From an uncultured Burkholderiales bacterium (GTDB taxonomy: Bacteria > Pseudomonadota > Gammaproteobacteria > Burkholderiales > Burkholderiaceae), in contig CAIMWY010000314.1 of NCBI GenBank assembly GCA_903845315.1, positions 1 through 7,585 of the forward strand: DNA of 7,585 nucleotides, written 5' to 3'. The notes below the pieces were generated by a model that had not been told where the DNA came from, did not search any database, and saw nothing but the letters and a program-made list of their open reading frames with translations. Positions within the stretch are counted from its first letter, which is position 1. Each line of letters opens with the position of its first letter. The position numbers and the translations under genes are program-made. This document shows, one piece after another, positions 1 through 5,996 of this stretch.

Positions 1-549
1 AGCAAACAAAGCCATCTTGATCATCATCGCGTTGCGTCCCAATGCAGAAAACGCCAACTCGTCGTCGCGCATGGCAGAGATGACGCGGCCATAAGGGCCG
101 GTCAGCAACCAGCGAATCATCCAGACCACCACCGCCGCGATGACACACGAAACCAGGGCAAACACCGCGCTGCGTGAGGGGCCTTCCACCACATTGGGAA
201 TATTGCCTAAGCCGCTGGCACCACCGGTAAAACCTAGGTGTTTGATGACTTCAAGCAGCCCCAACTGAAATCCGATGCTGGTGATCAGCAGATAGTCGCC
301 TGAAATGCGTAACGAAGGAAGCGACAACATCACCGAAGATAAAAATGCCAGCGCGCCTCCGGCTAACACCGCGAGTACAGGATGGAGTTCAAAGTGAATC
401 GCCAACAGGCCGGTGGTGTACGCCCCCAGGGCAAAGAAAATGGGATGAGCAATGCTGATGAGTCCACCAAAACCAATGATGAGGTTAAAGGATGAACTGA
501 GGATCACATAGATCCCCACCAGCACCGCCAGCGAGACGAGATACTCCAT
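1..549 (-). CDS. LivM-type branched-chain ABC transporter permease, C-terminus cut by window edge
   Basis: This is an inner-membrane permease subunit of a branched-chain amino acid/amide type ABC importer. It reads without a stop from an ATG at 549 to the window edge (183 codons), so roughly the C-terminal third to half of a usual LivM is missing. Hydrophobic segments alternate with short loops. Residues 28-50 carry the LivM-like pattern of a Gly-rich turn, then S-I-A-H, F-F-A-L-G-A-Y-T. Residues 151-173 (G-P-Y-G-R...A-M-R-D-D-E...A-L-G-R-N) are the cytoplasmic EAA-like loop that docks the ATPase. An AAAGGT lies 8 bases before the ATG. The gene follows the LivH-type permease by 28 bp in the same operon. 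The transported substrate cannot be read from the permease; the neighbouring enzymes suggest a cyclic ureide or amide. The family call is firm. Confidence 0.92.
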   Translation of the reverse strand, partial: MEYLVSLAVLVGIYVILSSSFNLIIGFGGLISIAHPIFFALGAYTTGLLAIHFELHPVLAVLAGGALAFLSSVMLSLPSLRISGDYLLITSIGFQLGLLEVIKHLGFTGGASGLGNIPNVVEGPSRSAVFALVSCVIAAVVVWMIRWLLTGPYGRVISAMRDDELAFSALGRNAMMIKMALFA

Positions 550-577
550 GTTCAGTTACCTTTGTGCAATGTGAGGT

Positions 578-1486
578 TCATGGTTTTGGCCTCAGGCGGA
601 TGAGCTGTTTGAGCTTTTGCAAACTGACGCCTTGCGGGAAAAACAAGATCGTGATGAACAGAAAAACATACAAGATCAGCCCCTGCCATTGCGATGGAAT
701 GACAAAGATGCTCAAGCCTTGAATGAGCGACAGTCCTACCGCAGCCAGCGCAGCTCCAAATATTCGGCCCATGCCGCCTAACAGAGTGGAGATGACGGCA
801 AACAGCATCATTTGCAGGGGTGTATTGGGAATCATCGATGCACGCGTGCCAAATAGGTACATGCCCGCGGTGATCAATAGGGCTGCAATCACAAATGTGA
901 TGACATAGGCCCGCTTCACGTTGATGCCGTAAAAGCGCGCAAGATCAGGGTTGTCTGCCACCGCGGCCATGAATTGGCCGTCGCGGGTACGGCTGATGAA
1001 GGCATAGAGCGCCAGCAACAACACAAGGGTCACACAGACCGCTTGGATGTCCCAGTTGCTGATGACGATGCCGTTGACGATGTTGACACCCGACATGATG
1101 CTTTGGGTCAGAGCCACAGGTTCGGTGCCAAAAATCATGGCTAAGAAATACGCTAAAAATTCAGACACCACCAAGGTGAAGATGAAGAAGGTCAGACTGG
1201 GTGAGTTTCTGTTGCGCAGCGTCTGTAAACCATATCGGTCCATGAACACGCTGGCGCCCATTGTGGCGACCAAACCCACCCCGACCGAGGGAAGCAGAGC
1301 CAAGCCGAGCTTGCTGTGCACGGCGTACATGACATAAAACGACAAGGCCATGATGCCCGCTTGTGCAAAGTTCCAGACCTTGACAACTTTGAGTACGAGT
1401 GAAAACGCGACGGCAAACAAGATGGCATAGGTGGATGCGGCCAGCCCCGTCCAGATGATCTGCAGCAAGATGGAGATATCAATCAC
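578..1486 (-). CDS. LivH-type branched-chain ABC transporter permease
   Basis: This is the second inner-membrane permease, expected to pair with the LivM-type subunit downstream. It has 302 residues, the usual LivH length, and about eight hydrophobic segments. The early stretch with W-N-F-A-Q-A-G is typical of LivH. Residues 171-189 (G-Q-F-M-A-A-V-A-D-N-P...Y-G-I-N) form the EAA-like ATPase contact loop. Residues 237-246 (G-G-M-G-R-I-F-G-A-A) match the conserved Gly-rich C-terminal segment. I chose the GTG at 1486 because AGGAAAGG lies 6 bases before it and the protein then begins with the expected amphipathic/hydrophobic N-terminus. The longest reading would begin at a TTG at 1528, inside an RNA hairpin and with an atypical charged extension, so I rejected it. 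The gene sits between the binding protein and the LivM-type permease. Confidence 0.93.
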   Translation of the reverse strand: MIDISILLQIIWTGLAASTYAILFAVAFSLVLKVVKVWNFAQAGIMALSFYVMYAVHSKLGLALLPSVGVGLVATMGASVFMDRYGLQTLRNRNSPSLTFFIFTLVVSEFLAYFLAMIFGTEPVALTQSIMSGVNIVNGIVISNWDIQAVCVTLVLLLALYAFISRTRDGQFMAAVADNPDLARFYGINVKRAYVITFVIAALLITAGMYLFGTRASMIPNTPLQMMLFAVISTLLGGMGRIFGAALAAVGLSLIQGLSIFVIPSQWQGLILYVFLFITILFFPQGVSLQKLKQLIRLRPKP

Positions 1487-1492
1487 ACCAAT

Positions 1493-1500
1493 CCTTTCCT
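1493..1500 (-). promoter_or_regulatory. Ribosome binding site deciding the LivH-type start
   Basis: AGGAAAGG on the minus strand ends 6 bases before the GTG at 1486. It supports this start over the TTG at 1528, which has no comparable site and lies within a stable stem. Confidence 0.7.
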
Positions 1501-1511
1501 TGACGCTAGAG

Positions 1512-1534
1512 CCACGGTTGCATCGCAACCGTGG
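1512..1534 (-). promoter_or_regulatory. Intercistronic RNA hairpin between binding protein and LivH-type permease
   Basis: The 10-base arms CCACGGTTGC and GCAACCGTGG are perfectly complementary around a 3-base loop, with seven G-C pairs. On the minus-strand RNA the stem begins about 15 bases after the binding-protein stop and is not followed by a U-tract, so it is not a standard intrinsic terminator. Stems in this position in binding-protein transport operons can protect the upstream message from 3' exonucleases, so that binding protein outnumbers permease; malE-malF is the known example. That role here is inferred from position. A weaker outer pairing (CTTGAC at 1539-1534 with GTCAAG at 1504-1499) could reach the start of the livH ribosome binding site. 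Confidence 0.6.
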
Positions 1535-1549
1535 TCAAGCAACGATGGC

Positions 1550-2710
1550 TTATTTGATGGTGGCCAAAGGCACGAATTGGCCCTTGTCCACTGTCAACAG
1601 ATACACCGGCTTGTTGACACGGTGGTCTTCACCCACTTGCAGTCCACCGGTCATGGGCAGCTCAAAGTTCTTCACCGTGATCAAAGCCTTGCGCATGTTT
1701 TCGCCCGTGGCTGGCAGCTTGTTTTTCTCGACCCACTTGTAGAGCTCAGCCACCAGGTAGGGGCCGTCATACAAATACTGGGTGTAAGGCAGGCCATTCG
1801 GCACACGCTTTTCGGTATCTTTCCAACGTGCAATGAATGGGCCAAGGTTGGGGTTGTCAGAAACACCAGGCGCCAGCGAGGTCACGATCAGGCCTTCGGC
1901 GGCTGCGCCGAGTTGCTCAATCACCTTGGGGTTGTAGCCCGCAGAGTAGGTTGACACACGTTGCTGCAAGCCGAGCTGGCGCATTTGGGCAATCACTTGT
2001 GGCAAGTCCGACACCAAGCCTTGGATGTGGATCATGTCTGGGTTGGCGGCCTTGACCTTGAGCAGCGCGCCGGTGAACTCGGTAGCCTTGGTGTCATAGG
2101 CTTCATAAGCCACCACCTTGCCGCCTGCTTTTTCAAACACGCTTTTGTAGATGGCAGCGCCTTCAACACCGCTGTCGTTGTTGATGTACATGACGGCGGC
2201 AGTTTTCTTGCCCAGTGTGGTGTAGGTGTATTTGGCCAAGCCACTGACATCCACTTCAGCCAGTGGGAAGGTGGTGTAGACGTAGTCGCCCAGTTTGGCA
2301 ATATCTGGCGAGTTTGCACCCACGCTCAACTCCAGCACTTTGTCGCGGTTGGCAATGGGTGCGACGGCCTTGACCACAGCGCTCCATGCGGTGATGAACA
2401 CCGGCACGTTGTCGACACTGGTGAGTCGCTTGACGGCATTGATGCCCAGTTGTGGGTCGGCTTGGGTGTCCAGCACAATCATTTCAAGCTGTTTGCCGTT
2501 CACGCCACCCTTGGCGTTGATGTCAGCCACAGCCCATTGTGCGGCCTTGACCTGGTCAGCACCGTAGAGCGCTTGTGAGCCTGACAGCGGCATGGCAAGA
2601 CCAAACTTGAGGGTCTCCTTGTTTTGGGCCCATGCAGTGTTTGAAAACACTGCGCCACTCATGATCAGCGCAGACAGCGCCAACATACGACGTCGATTTG
2701 AAAGTTTCAT
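1550..2710 (-). CDS. Periplasmic substrate-binding protein of branched-chain/amide ABC importer (Peripla_BP_6 type)
   Basis: This secreted protein captures the solute and delivers it to the LivH/LivM-type permeases. It has 386 residues from the chosen ATG at 2710. The N-terminus is a clear Sec signal peptide: positive M-K-L-S-N-R-R-R, a hydrophobic core, and A-W-A|Q cleavage after residue 28. The mature start (E-T-L-K-F-G-L-A-M-P-L-S-G) and the following A-D-I-N-A-K-G-G-V-N-G-K pattern are classic for type I LivJ/LivK/UrtA/AmiC-like binding proteins. The in-frame ATG at 2749 would add 13 residues before the signal peptide and is unlikely; GGAGAGAG lies just before 2710. There is no lipobox Cys, so the protein is predicted to be soluble. 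The ligand is unknown. Being next to two ring/amide hydrolases points to a ureide, hydantoin, imide or amide rather than leucine, which is inference. Confidence 0.94.
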   Translation of the reverse strand: MKLSNRRRMLALSALIMSGAVFSNTAWAQNKETLKFGLAMPLSGSQALYGADQVKAAQWAVADINAKGGVNGKQLEMIVLDTQADPQLGINAVKRLTSVDNVPVFITAWSAVVKAVAPIANRDKVLELSVGANSPDIAKLGDYVYTTFPLAEVDVSGLAKYTYTTLGKKTAAVMYINNDSGVEGAAIYKSVFEKAGGKVVAYEAYDTKATEFTGALLKVKAANPDMIHIQGLVSDLPQVIAQMRQLGLQQRVSTYSAGYNPKVIEQLGAAAEGLIVTSLAPGVSDNPNLGPFIARWKDTEKRVPNGLPYTQYLYDGPYLVAELYKWVEKNKLPATGENMRKALITVKNFELPMTGGLQVGEDHRVNKPVYLLTVDKGQFVPLATIK

Positions 2711-2714
2711 TTTT

Positions 2715-2722
2715 CTCTCTCC
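2715..2722 (-). promoter_or_regulatory. Ribosome binding site deciding the binding-protein start
   Basis: GGAGAGAG on the minus strand ends 4 bases before the ATG at 2710, with its GGAG core 8 bases away. It favours this start, which puts the signal peptide at the true N-terminus, over the upstream in-frame ATG at 2749. Confidence 0.7.
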
Positions 2723-2733
2723 AGGGTGGATGC

Positions 2734-2760
2734 AACAAAAGATGACCAAAATTGGCCATC
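2734..2760 (-). terminator. Possible weak intrinsic terminator/attenuator before the binding-protein gene
   Basis: In minus-strand RNA, GAUGGCCA pairs with UGGUCAUC around a 4-base loop (8 pairs including one G-U), and UUUUGUUG follows directly. The wobble pairs only in RNA read from the minus strand; the plus-strand RNA would have an A-C mismatch there. That fits the operon's direction. The stem starts about 11 bases after the cysteine-hydrolase stop and ends about 30 bases before the binding-protein ATG. It may give partial termination or mark a processing site. The U-tract is interrupted and the stem has only four G-C pairs, so strength is uncertain. Confidence 0.4.
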
Positions 2761-2771
2761 ACAAGGGGAAC

Positions 2772-3446
2772 TCAAATTTTTCTCAAGGTTTCCAACACCT
2801 CATGGGTCGGCGCAACATCGGCGTACTTTTCCGCCATGTCAAACAGATTCACGGCGTGGGAGACTCGGCTGCGGTCATAGACTGCGTCCTCGGGAACCAG
2901 CACCTTGAAGTTCAATGAGAACGCATCAACCACGCTTGATCTTACGCAACCGCTGGTGCTGCAGCCTGTGATGATCAAAGTGTCTGCCTGCAGGTCAATC
3001 AGGTGGCTAGTTAACGCGGTGGCAAAAAAAGCGCTGGGGTGTTTTTTAGGCAACATCACATCCCCAGACTGGGGGGCGACTTCTTTCACAAAGTCATAGC
3101 CATGGGCTGCGATGTTCATGATGGCGGGCACTTTCTCGGCCAAACGACCGCCTTCGCTGTGAACCTTGGGCGCCACATGCGGGTAAAGCACCGGCCAACC
3201 CCGCTGGCGAAATTCAGCCAGCAGCAGCGCGATGTTGTCCACCGCGTGCCACGCCACGTCGCCGCAGCTGGTGGGAAACTCTTTGATCGCTTCGAAGAAG
3301 GGCAGTGGCTGCGTACCCGTCGTGCGGTATTGCACGTCGATGATCAACAAAGCCGGGCGTTTGCCAATGCCCGAGGGGCGACCAAAGCCTGCAGCGCGGT
3401 AAGCGCGTTGTTCTTCTTCACTGATGATGCCGTGCCAGGGTTTCAT
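2772..3446 (-). CDS. Isochorismatase-family cysteine amidohydrolase (N-carbamoylsarcosine amidase-like)
   Basis: This is a 224-residue cytoplasmic hydrolase of the isochorismatase-like cysteine hydrolase fold. Members split C-N bonds in N-carbamoyl compounds, half-amides, nicotinamide, ureidoacrylate or biuret. The visible triad is Asp37 (in P-A-L-L-I-I-D-V-Q), Lys134 (in L-P-K-K-H-P-S-A-F) and nucleophile Cys167 (in G-C-S-T-S-G-C-V-R). The Lys-to-Cys spacing of 33 is what I recall for N-carbamoylsarcosine amidohydrolase, and the G-F-G-R-P-S-G-I-G-K-R-P-A-L-L lead-in also resembles that group. The start is an ATG overlapping the hydantoinase stop as ATGA, with AAGGAG 8 bases upstream, so translation is probably coupled. 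The likely role is to hydrolyse the ring-opened product of the hydantoinase, releasing ammonia (plus CO2 if the group is carbamoyl). The family is firm; the substrate is not determined. Confidence 0.9.
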   Translation of the reverse strand: MKPWHGIISEEEQRAYRAAGFGRPSGIGKRPALLIIDVQYRTTGTQPLPFFEAIKEFPTSCGDVAWHAVDNIALLLAEFRQRGWPVLYPHVAPKVHSEGGRLAEKVPAIMNIAAHGYDFVKEVAPQSGDVMLPKKHPSAFFATALTSHLIDLQADTLIITGCSTSGCVRSSVVDAFSLNFKVLVPEDAVYDRSRVSHAVNLFDMAEKYADVAPTHEVLETLRKI

Positions 3447-4834
3447 GTGTTTTCTCCTTGTTTGGGGTGGGCCAGTGAACGAAAGAGGTAGCTGCCATAG
3501 CCGGGCTGTCCCATGATCTTGCCGTGGGCCATGACGGTGTTGCCACGCACAATGGTCTGCACCGGCCAGCCTTTGAGGGTCTGGCCTTCGTACAAGCTGT
3601 AATCAGAGTAGGAGCCGAGTTCAGCAGGATTGACGGCGCGTGCCAAGTTGATATCGACCAAGGTGATGTCGGCATCGGCACCAATGTCCAAGCTGCCTTT
3701 GGCGGGTGACACGTTGAAAATTTTCGCGGGTGCGCGGGTCAGAACTTCAGCGATTCGACGCAAGCTCAAACGTCCTTTGTGGTAGCCCTCGTGCAGCAAG
3801 ACAGGCAAGATGGTGGCGATGCCAGGAAAGCCTTGCGACGCCAGCCATAAAGGTTTTTCTTTGGTGGCCCGCTTGCGCGGGCAATGGTCAGAGCCGACCA
3901 CATCGATCGAGCCATCGCGCAAACCTTCCCACATGGCGGCTACATCATCAGCGCTGCGAAACGGCGGATTGGCCTTGCCCATGCCGCCCAGGTCTGAGTC
4001 TTCGGTGTGCGTGAGGTAATGCGGGCAGGTTTCCACAAACACCTTGTCATAGCGTGTGCGCCATTTGCGCACCTCATCCAAGGCCATGCGTGTGCTGATG
4101 TGCGGTATGTAAATTTGCGCGCCCAGGTGTTCGGCGAAATACATGGCACGCACGGAACTTTCTGCCTCGGTGAAGGCGGGTTTGGCCATGGCCCAATCTT
4201 TGAGGGTCGAGCCACCACTGGCTTGGATGCGACTACGAATGCGGTTGACGATTTCAATGTTCTCGGTGTGACACACGACCTTCACATCGCCGATGCTGGC
4301 CGCTTTGGTGAGCAAGTCAAACAGGTAGCCGTCGTCGGTGCCATCCAAGCCCAAATAGCGACCTTCTTCGCCTTTGAAGTTCATGAAGTACTTGAACGAC
4401 GTCACACCATAGGTTTTGACGTAATCGGCCAACTCGTGGATGTGCTGCTCGTTGGCGGTGCTGAAGTGAAACGCATAGTCAATGTAGGCGCGGGTCTTGG
4501 CGTAGTCTTGCTCGCGCTTGAACACATCGGCGTAGGCCTCGTTGTTCAAGAAGTAACCCAGCACCGTGGTGAAGCCACCTTGCGCCGCGTAGATGGTCTC
4601 GGTTTCGTACTCGGTGATCTTTTCGCCAAAGCCGAAATGCACATGGGCATCGATCAAACCCGGAAACACATGCAGGCCTTGGGCCGATTGCACAGGAATC
4701 GAGGTGTCGACCGGTGTGCCGGGTGCCAAGTGGGCGGCAATCTTGCCGTCACGGATCAACAGGTCTGTGGGCGTGCCGTCTGTGGTGGCATCGACCAAGG
4801 TGCCGCCGCGCAGGACGAATTCAGCGGTGTTCAT
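3443..4834 (-). CDS. Hydantoinase/dihydropyrimidinase-like metal-dependent cyclic amidohydrolase
   Basis: This 463-residue cytoplasmic enzyme of the amidohydrolase superfamily opens cyclic amide bonds (hydantoins, dihydropyrimidines, allantoin, imides). The metal-centre residues are all visible: His64 and His66 (D-A-H-V-H-F-G), Lys148 as the probable carboxylated bridging lysine (T-S-F-K-Y-F-M), His189 (C-H-T-E-N), His245 (I-P-H-I-S) and Asp316 (G-S-D-H-C-P). The T-C-P-H-Y-L segment, the N-P-P-F-R segment and a C-terminal beta-sandwich ending G-Y-G-S-Y-L-F-R complete the family pattern. The length matches D-hydantoinases and allantoinases (about 450-480). The ATG at 4834 is constrained by an in-frame stop at 4847-4849, which belongs to the GTPase; there is no strong ribosome site, so translation may depend on coupling. 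Exact specificity (hydantoin, allantoin or imide) cannot be told from sequence. Confidence 0.92.
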   Translation of the reverse strand: MNTAEFVLRGGTLVDATTDGTPTDLLIRDGKIAAHLAPGTPVDTSIPVQSAQGLHVFPGLIDAHVHFGFGEKITEYETETIYAAQGGFTTVLGYFLNNEAYADVFKREQDYAKTRAYIDYAFHFSTANEQHIHELADYVKTYGVTSFKYFMNFKGEEGRYLGLDGTDDGYLFDLLTKAASIGDVKVVCHTENIEIVNRIRSRIQASGGSTLKDWAMAKPAFTEAESSVRAMYFAEHLGAQIYIPHISTRMALDEVRKWRTRYDKVFVETCPHYLTHTEDSDLGGMGKANPPFRSADDVAAMWEGLRDGSIDVVGSDHCPRKRATKEKPLWLASQGFPGIATILPVLLHEGYHKGRLSLRRIAEVLTRAPAKIFNVSPAKGSLDIGADADITLVDINLARAVNPAELGSYSDYSLYEGQTLKGWPVQTIVRGNTVMAHGKIMGQPGYGSYLFRSLAHPKQGENT

Positions 4835-4846
4835 GGGCGTCTCTGG

Positions 4847-5887
4847 TTAAAAACATGCGTTCAATTCCAACAAATTGCGCGGGCGGCACGAGGCTTCGGT
4901 GAGCGCCAACGCCCGCAAACTGGCTTGCAGCCAAGCGGGGTCGAGCCCGGTGCCAATGCACACAATGCGGCCACGCGGATCGCTGTCGGGCCATTGGCTC
5001 AAATACGTGGGCGAATGAAAGACTTTGCCCACACCTTGGATCAACACCACGGGATGCACATCGTTCATGGGCAACAAGCCTTTGCAGCGCAGCAATCGGT
5101 CACCAAAGTGCTGCACCAGCAAATGCCACCAAGCCGAGATGCCCACCCACGTGGGGCGCACGTCGGTGAACACACTCCACGTGCCCACGTCGCTGGCATG
5201 CGTGTGGGCAGTATGGGTGTGCGTGTGTTGGCTGTGCGCGTGCTCGCTGTGGCCCGCGTGTGGCAACAAGCACAAGGGGTGCGCGTCAACGGCTGTGCTG
5301 AAGATCGACAAAGCCGCTGCACCCGCCACCGACTCGGTGACTTGGGCCAAGGGGTTGATGTGCTTGAGTTGTGTGCGCAGCGCCTGCAACTGAGCGGGTT
5401 CTGCCATATCGGTTTTGGTGATGACCAAATGCTCGGCCACGCTGGCTTGCCGACGCGACTCGACATGGTGTGCCAACTGTTGGGCGCCTTGCACCGCATC
5501 CACGGTGGTGATGACTTGGCCGAGGCGAAAGTGCTGCATCAAGGTTTTGTCGCCCAACAGCGCATGCAGCACCGGCAAGGGATCGGCCAAGCCAGTGGTT
5601 TCAATCACCACACGGCGCAGAGGGGGACGCCCCAGTTGCTGGGCCACATTTTTGATTTCCAGCAGGGTCTCGCGCAGCGAGAGGCTGACGGTGCAGCACA
5701 GACAGCCGTTGTCGAGCAAATAGACGTCTTGCGAAAACTCTTGGTAGAGCAGTTGGTCTAAGCCAATGGCACCGAATTCGTTGACGATGACAGCCGTGTC
5801 TGCACCGGCATGCAGCCGAAGAAAACTGTTGAGAAGCGTGGTTTTGCCACTTCCCAAAAATCCAGTGAGCAGATCAAAAGCAATCAT
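4847..5887 (-). CDS. G3E-family (COG0523/CobW-like) GTPase, probable metal chaperone
   Basis: This 346-residue cytoplasmic P-loop GTPase belongs to the family that includes CobW, nitrile hydratase activators and zinc chaperones. In order: Walker A G-F-L-G-S-G-K-T (9-16), N-E-F-G (36-39), the metal-binding motif G-C-L-C-C (61-65), E-T-T-G-L-A-D-P (96-103), and T-K-T-D (157-160) in place of the usual N/S-K-x-D base-recognition motif. Residues 210-230 are a His-rich segment with nine His, followed by a C-terminal domain (about 235-335). The start gives the usual short lead-in to the P-loop, although the ribosome site is weak. It is the first gene of the operon, 12 bp before and in the same frame as the hydantoinase. 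The inferred role is GTP-dependent delivery of a metal, perhaps zinc, to that enzyme. General metal-starvation duty is an alternative. Confidence 0.92.
   Translation of the reverse strand: MIAFDLLTGFLGSGKTTLLNSFLRLHAGADTAVIVNEFGAIGLDQLLYQEFSQDVYLLDNGCLCCTVSLSLRETLLEIKNVAQQLGRPPLRRVVIETTGLADPLPVLHALLGDKTLMQHFRLGQVITTVDAVQGAQQLAHHVESRRQASVAEHLVITKTDMAEPAQLQALRTQLKHINPLAQVTESVAGAAALSIFSTAVDAHPLCLLPHAGHSEHAHSQHTHTHTAHTHASDVGTWSVFTDVRPTWVGISAWWHLLVQHFGDRLLRCKGLLPMNDVHPVVLIQGVGKVFHSPTYLSQWPDSDPRGRIVCIGTGLDPAWLQASLRALALTEASCRPRNLLELNACF
5198..5260 (-). repeat. Low-complexity CAC/CAT-rich tract encoding the His-rich segment of the GTPase
   Basis: The coding strand alternates His codons with Thr, Ala, Ser and Glu codons, giving nine His in 21 residues. 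The plus strand appears as runs of GTG/TGTG. Such segments are common in metal-handling GTPases and are thought to store or sense metal. The tract is also prone to length change by slippage. Confidence 0.8.
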
Positions 5888-5949
5888 GTGTGCATGGTTT
5901 GAACAGAGTGAATTCAGAGCTATGCGTGCGTTTCAGGATGTAAATATTT

Positions 5950-5964
5950 TTACGCCTAGCGTAA
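5950..5964. promoter_or_regulatory. Perfect dyad TTACGC-CTA-GCGTAA, candidate operator
   Basis: Two 6-base arms are exactly complementary around a 3-base centre, within the AT-rich core of the divergent promoter region. The size and symmetry suit a dimeric regulator. Its sequence differs from the neighbouring dyad at 5982-5996, so it may bind a different protein or act as a half of a larger site. Confidence 0.45.
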
Positions 5965-5981
5965 TTTTGTTTCGCCTGATG

Positions 5982-5996
5982 ACTCTATCATAGAGT
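5982..5996. promoter_or_regulatory. Perfect dyad ACTCTAT-C-ATAGAGT, candidate IclR operator
   Basis: Two 7-base arms are exactly complementary around a single central base. IclR-family proteins commonly bind 13-16 bp near-palindromes in the divergent gap beside their own gene, and this is the strongest such dyad here. It contains TATCAT, a -10-like hexamer for the rightward iclR promoter, so binding would plausibly block iclR transcription. The assignment to this IclR is inference from position and symmetry. Confidence 0.55.

Noticed and set aside
1487..1528. Longer LivH start at the TTG at 1528
   Set aside because: It begins inside the 10-bp hairpin, adds an atypical charged extension and has no ribosome site. 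The GTG at 1486 has AGGAAAGG at 6-base spacing.
1961..2578. A 205-codon plus-strand open frame within the binding-protein gene
   Set aside because: It is wholly antisense to a clear binding-protein gene, with no family signature. Its V/H/Q-rich composition mirrors the sense codons.
5198..5260. TG-rich tract considered as a CRISPR-like or tandem repeat
   Set aside because: It is irregular, lies within the GTPase reading frame and is explained by alternating His codons.
4007..5761. A 584-codon plus-strand open frame antisense to the hydantoinase and GTPase genes
   Set aside because: It spans two well-supported minus-strand genes and their junction. Its translation is low-complexity and shows no recognisable domain, so it is the usual antisense shadow of GC-rich coding sequence.
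5938..5946. TATTTACA on the minus strand as part of a leftward sigma-70 promoter
   Set aside because: TTTACA is a fair -35 match, but no acceptable -10 lies 15-19 bases downstream, and TATTTA as a -10 lacks a matching -35. I left the boxes unassigned.
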